Origin: Flammeovirga sp. EKP202
GTDB taxonomy: Bacteria > Bacteroidota > Bacteroidia > Cytophagales > Flammeovirgaceae
Direction: 5' to 3'
Assembly: GCF_014534745.1 (NCBI RefSeq)
Contig: NZ_JACVVP010000016.1
Location: 1-64,000 of the forward strand
DNA: 64,000 nt
In this document: positions 62,866 through 64,000 of the stretch, piece after piece
Numbering within the stretch: the stretch's first letter is position 1
Layout: each line of letters begins with the position of its first letter
The notes under the pieces: generated by a model
The model's database searches: none
What the model was told of the DNA's origin: nothing
Seen by the model: only the letters and a program-made list of their open reading frames with translations
Made by a program: the position numbers and the translations under genes

Positions 62866-63258
62866 ATGAAGCATTTAATTCTAAAGAAGGAAATCCAACT
62901 TGGTAAAGTTATGGCAGTTCCTGAAACAACAAAAATGCCGTTAACATTAAGTGAATTGGTCAACTACATGAGTTTTCCAACAAACAAATTCGCGCTATTG
63001 GCCTTAAGCCAACTATTCAAGGATAAAGATAAATTTATTCAGGAGAATTTTAATACAAAATTCAGTGCAGATCAACTTTTAGTTGAAGCAGGGTATTCCT
63101 TCAAGCACACAGCAGAAAAAGATGCTCAAAAGTATCTTGAGGAGGTAGAAGAAGCTTGGACGGATTTCCTTAGAAAAATGAAAAGTGCATTAATGAATGT
63201 ACGCTATCGTTTTCTAGAACAGAGAGTAGACATTAATCCCTCAAAACTATATCAATAA
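62866..63258 (+). CDS. uncharacterised 130-residue protein
   Basis: This is a helical, charged cytosolic protein with no signal peptide or membrane span. I see an N-terminal short beta pair (HLILKKEIQLGKVMAVPET), a central SELVNYMSFPTNKFALLALSQLF helix region, and a basic LRKMKSALMNVRYRF helix near the end. No family is recognised. It is divergent from the MOSC gene and ends before a bidirectional terminator. Confidence 0.65.
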   Translation: MKHLILKKEIQLGKVMAVPETTKMPLTLSELVNYMSFPTNKFALLALSQLFKDKDKFIQENFNTKFSADQLLVEAGYSFKHTAEKDAQKYLEEVEEAWTDFLRKMKSALMNVRYRFLEQRVDINPSKLYQ

Positions 63259-63283
63259 ATTGTGACTTGCTTGTTTTCAAAAG

Positions 63284-63334
63284 AAAGGTTGTCTGATTAT
63301 AAAAAATCAAGGCGACCTTTTTTTTTGGTCGCCT
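63284..63334. terminator. overlapping bidirectional terminator
   Basis: Plus strand: arms 63284-63298 and 63305-63320 (15 pairs, two G-T, one bulged A) are followed by a nine-T run. Minus strand: AGGCGACC/GGTCGCCT (63310-63317 and 63327-63334) is followed by TGATTTTTT. The T-run of the first is the loop of the second, so the two convergent genes share the bases. Confidence 0.85.
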
Positions 63335-63359
63335 GTCGATGAATGATTTCTATATGTTT

Positions 63360-63689
63360 TTATGCTGCTTTGTTTTTTTCTCTTAAGGTTTCCAATGTGT
63401 AGTAAAAATCCTTTTTTGAATGGATTTCCGGCATTTTCTCAAACAATATATAAAACTCTGAATCTGACATTTCGGTAATTTCTTCGTTGATTTTGCCAAG
63501 GTATTGAGCATACAACTTTGCACTCTCCGTAAGTTCTACTAATGCTTGTTGATCAACGCAAGTATAGTTTTCTGACTTGTAAAGCGGTTCCATCCATGTA
63601 TTACCATTTTTCTGAAGAAAGAATTCGAAATTAATGTTACAAGAATCATTTAATTTCGCCGATATAGTTTTAGTGATAAGTATATTCAT
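63360..63689 (-). CDS. uncharacterised 109-residue protein
   Basis: This is a small soluble protein with an aromatic beta-strand N-terminal half (NINFEFFLQKNGNTWMEPLY) and a helical, acidic C-terminal half (SDSEFYILFEKMPEIHSKKDFYYTLETLREK). No signal peptide and no recognised family. Convergent with the 130-residue gene through the shared terminator. Confidence 0.6.
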   Translation of the reverse strand: MNILITKTISAKLNDSCNINFEFFLQKNGNTWMEPLYKSENYTCVDQQALVELTESAKLYAQYLGKINEEITEMSDSEFYILFEKMPEIHSKKDFYYTLETLREKNKAA

Positions 63690-63950
63690 AGTAGTAGAGT
63701 TTTAAGCTTTTTATTTTTGCGGAATACAAAATTGACGGTTATGTAATATCACAACACAAAAAGCTGTTTTCACATTGTTATTGTATATATATTACACAAT
63801 TAATAGACGTAATACCCTACCCTTTGTTCTTAGAAAATTACTATATTCGATTTTATTGACATCTATTTTCTAGCATTTACAAATAAAGGTTAATAAAGTA
63901 ACTTTTTGTACCCTATGAACCTTTTGTCATCCATTGATAATAGACAATAT

Positions 63951-64000
63951 TTATTTTGTAAAACCTATGATCATTACATCATCCACTTGTTCTTCATCTT
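63951..64000 (-). CDS. C-terminus of a probable second SpoIIE-type phosphatase (cut by window edge)
   Basis: Read on the minus strand from the window edge, one frame gives EEQVDDVMIIGFTK followed by TAA at 63951-63953. This matches the end of the phosphatase at 58975 (VQTDDVLVMGIKL) in position, spacing and hydrophobic pattern: the DD aspartates of the last SpoIIE metal motif, then V-x-x-x-G. It is only about 16 codons, so the assignment rests on this similarity. The region 63690-63950 is AT-rich and has no other gene. Confidence 0.6.
   Translation of the reverse strand, partial: DEEQVDDVMIIGFTK

Overview
The window looks like chromosome of a marine-type Bacteroidota bacterium of the order Cytophagales, most like Flammeovirga. 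This is inferred from the sequence only. The evidence is AT-rich DNA, Bacteroidota -7 elements (TAnnTTTG), scarce Shine-Dalgarno sites, a protein with a C-terminal type IX secretion sorting domain, a bacterial geranylgeranylglyceryl-phosphate synthase homologue, DUF4159 and HYC_CC_PP proteins, and a 7TM-DISM receptor. Gene density is high and most of the window is core genome.\n\nLayout. 1-0.4 kb is the right end of an IS1182-like insertion sequence, followed by a CAU-anticodon tRNA. 0.9-22.8 kb holds mostly plus-strand housekeeping and metabolic genes: zinc-ribbon protein, FAH-family enzyme, serine hydrolase, SpoU-type rRNA/tRNA methylase, MurQ, DEAD-box helicase, GGGP synthase (minus), pyruvate kinase, LptF/G permease, Dph6-like ATPase, FG-GAP protein with a T9SS tail, DMT exporter, lipase-like lipoprotein, UspA, Nif3, beta-propeller, SdaAB, TolC and DUF2147. 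22.8-29.0 kb (minus) has an orphan tyrosine recombinase and the lipid/translation cluster yceD-rpmF-fabH-efp-accB-accC, which lacks plsX. 29.1-35.0 kb (plus) has rsmE, DUF4159, a LuxC-like acyl-CoA reductase, a glycosyltransferase, an MntR/DtxR regulator and an M42 peptidase.\n\n35-44.7 kb is the signalling region. A small lipoprotein gene sits behind a 12-bp direct repeat with 21-bp period. Next comes a LytS-type kinase / LytTR regulator / E-set lipoprotein operon, meeting tail to tail a two-gene minus operon: an outer-membrane beta-barrel receptor translationally coupled to a 7TM-DISM receptor. That receptor's cytoplasmic end is an IS1595-transposase-type zinc ribbon plus helix-turn-helix. 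A 1-kb gene-free stretch with several hairpins and an isolated intrinsic terminator lies upstream of this operon.\n\n44.7-56.5 kb (minus) is a copper/heavy-metal island: HYC_CC_PP protein, CusA-, CusC- and CusB-like tripartite efflux, a divergent lipoxygenase-family protein, and a CopA-type ATPase. Upstream of it lies a REP/BIME-like pair of hairpins with complementary loops. 56.7-64 kb (mostly minus) has an SMP-30-like lipoprotein, a Crp/Fnr regulator, a SpoIIE/PP2C phosphatase with a small partner, D-lactate dehydrogenase, a MOSC protein, short uncharacterised proteins and, at the edge, the last codons of what looks like a second SpoIIE-type phosphatase.\n\nMost noteworthy: the 7TM-DISM/IS1595-zinc-ribbon fusion coupled to an outer-membrane receptor, the kissing-loop repeat element, the lipoxygenase-like protein with altered iron ligands inside the copper island, and the structured non-coding stretch at 43.8-44.2 kb.
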